64,000 bases of DNA from Ophiobolus disseminans (Eukaryota > Ascomycota > Dothideomycetes > Pleosporales > Phaeosphaeriaceae): assembly GCA_010093685.1 (NCBI GenBank), contig MU006251.1, forward strand, positions 62,001-126,000, given 5' to 3'. Positions 62,802-64,000 of this stretch are shown piece by piece (the stretch's first letter is position 1; every line of letters begins with the position of its first letter). A model generated the notes under the pieces. It was given only the letters and a program-made list of their open reading frames with translations. It had not been told where the DNA came from and searched no databases. Both the position numbers and the translations under genes were made by a program.

Positions 62802-63356
62802 TTACAAAACCTCCATCATCAACGCAGTTCCGCTTCCGCCTCCATGGGATACTCACTGGCATCGCCATATCCCCAAAATTAGCCTTATACAGATTCCCCG
62901 CCCAATCACTCTCCCATCCGTGTACCAAGTCCTCCTTATCCTCAATTCGCATACAAATCCGCCTCGCCTTTATCTGCTCCAGCACAGCCTCCACGCGCGG
63001 GCTCTCGCTGCCCACGCCAAATTCATCGAGGCGGTTCTGCCGCGATACAGCCTTTGCTCTCGACGGTCTAGTTATTGTAAAGTTTCCGACTACGATTTTC
63101 AGGTACAAATGTTCCCCGGGGGTCTGGGGATCTTGAAAGGGTAGGTGGCATGCAACGGTGGGTAGATGGGACCCGAGGGAATGATTTTGGTGCAGACTGC
63201 TTTTGCACCGATATTCCAGCCCTCAGTGGTGGGGTTGTTGGTAACTTTAAGCATGCCGCCGCAGATGCTAACGTCGCTCAGGTCGCGGGGTCGATGGGAG
63301 GGGAGGGCAAGGTTGGAGGTAGTGAGGATCAGGATGATGGTGGGTAGGAGGAGCAT
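62802..63356 (-). CDS. candidate small secreted protein
   Basis: Proposed exons are 63356-63107, 63056-62857 and 62810-62802. The introns are 50 nt (GTACCT..GAGAG) and 46 nt (GTGAGT..GGAG). The phases agree and give 152 aa. A hydrophobic start (MLLLPTIILILTTSNLALPS) is a good signal peptide with cleavage around residue 18. The mature part has few cysteines (ICGG, AVCTK, RICMR), basic patches and an acidic/Trp segment (EDLVHGWESDWAGN). It ends FGDMAMPVL. The unspliced reading of exon 2 would run into the 3' coding end of the DUF6536 gene on the other strand, which favours the spliced model. The size and signal fit an effector-like secreted protein; there is no known family. Confidence 0.5.
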
Positions 63357-64000
63357 ATTTGTTGATTTGCGTGCTTGAGTTAGGTTCGAGGAATCTGAAG
63401 CTCGCTAAATTATTGTCTGTGTCTTCGACTGTGCGTGGAATGCCTGCAGATATGTGTGATTTTGTGTGCTGATTTAGCAGCAAGGAAACAATGAATTTGT
63501 AGCCTTGGATTGTACGTTGGTTGGAAACGAAGTTTGTATGCATTGTCTCCAAATCCGTGGTTTTCCGCCACAAAAAGACAATGAGATCGAAATCCGAAAT
63601 TCTGTAGGCACTGACGAATAAAAATCAAGTGTTCTCAGACCATGCGCGTGTGACTAGACAATGGTGAATTTCATATAATTCGCATCATTCCAAAGGTGTT
63701 TCATGTCGTGCCAGCAGGATATTGTTCCTATTCCCACTCTTTGATACTCATGCAGACCCTGTCCAGTTGGGCTAAGTACCGGTATAAGCAAAATACAGCG
63801 CTGACCAAAATCGGTTTCCGGTTGCTGCACACTTTTTGTTCTCAGTGCACGGTCCTCTAGTAGGGCGCTTACCAGAGAGGTGGTAGCGTTACGCAGGGGC
63901 TGCTTGGTATCAGATTATCTTACTATACACACTTACCCACTTTGCGGCGCGATACGTAGCTTATGTAAGTCCACGCACAAGAAGGCACTACACAACAAGC
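63357..64000. other. window end, no supported gene
   Basis: 644 bp upstream of the secreted-protein candidate. Presumably its promoter plus the flank of a gene beyond the window. No supported frame or repeat. Confidence 0.4.

Noticed and set aside
1..64000. CRISPR arrays, bacterial operons, riboswitches, or transposons with terminal repeats
   Set aside because: None seen. The window is eukaryotic fungal DNA, and the repeats found are coding repeats or short local duplications.

Overview
The window is genomic DNA of a filamentous ascomycete (Pezizomycotina). A Dothideomycete-like fungus is my inference from gene content and architecture. Genes are dense on both strands. Introns are mostly 42-58 nt with GT..AG ends and CTAAC/CTGAC-like branch sites. 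Typical fungal families are present: HET, NACHT/ankyrin STAND, PFF1, DUF6536, a 14-TM efflux pump and a fungal GH35. I rebuilt the exon structures by hand and checked that the reading phase adds up across every junction. Where it does not, I say so.

Layout: 0-2.7 kb is the 3' part of a secreted GH35 beta-galactosidase. 3-12 kb looks like an accessory block: a helical/disordered protein, a single-pass membrane protein with a Ser/Thr-rich outside, a 13-exon Hsp70-like ATPase, and a HET-domain gene broken by a stop codon. 12-20.5 kb holds an alpha/beta hydrolase with a duplicated tail, a large coiled-coil protein, the vacuolar protease PFF1 and a small methyltransferase-like protein. 21-27 kb is one very large (about 1,950 aa), repeat-rich multi-pass membrane protein of unknown function. 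27-35 kb holds a trypsin-like secreted protease, a small three-exon protein, an Atg37-type acyl-CoA-binding membrane protein and a multi-pass membrane protein.

35-43 kb holds a coiled-coil gene with an apparent frameshift and a hairpin-bearing tandem repeat just past its 3' end. It is followed by a DCAF4-like WD40 protein, SelO/FMP40 and ORC5; the last two are convergent and 19 bp apart. 43.5-46 kb is a STAND (NACHT-ankyrin) pseudogene with two in-frame stops and a frameshift. 46.7-54.6 kb holds a small DUF4267-like membrane protein, an APH-fold kinase-like protein, an intron-containing tRNA-Thr(CGT), a divergent pair of BTB paralogues, and a small gene whose first exon may be only its ATG. 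55-63.4 kb holds a hypothetical gene, an MFS efflux transporter, TAD3, a DUF6536 membrane protein and a candidate small secreted protein.

The housekeeping genes (PFF1, ATG37, SelO, ORC5, TAD3, DCAF4-like) look intact. The two incompatibility/innate-immunity type genes (HET and STAND) are both inactivated. I saw no transposon with recognisable ends, no CRISPR array and no clear secondary-metabolite cluster. The strongest unusual signals are the giant repeat protein, the four tandem hairpins at about 35.1-35.3 kb, and the two decayed immunity-type genes.
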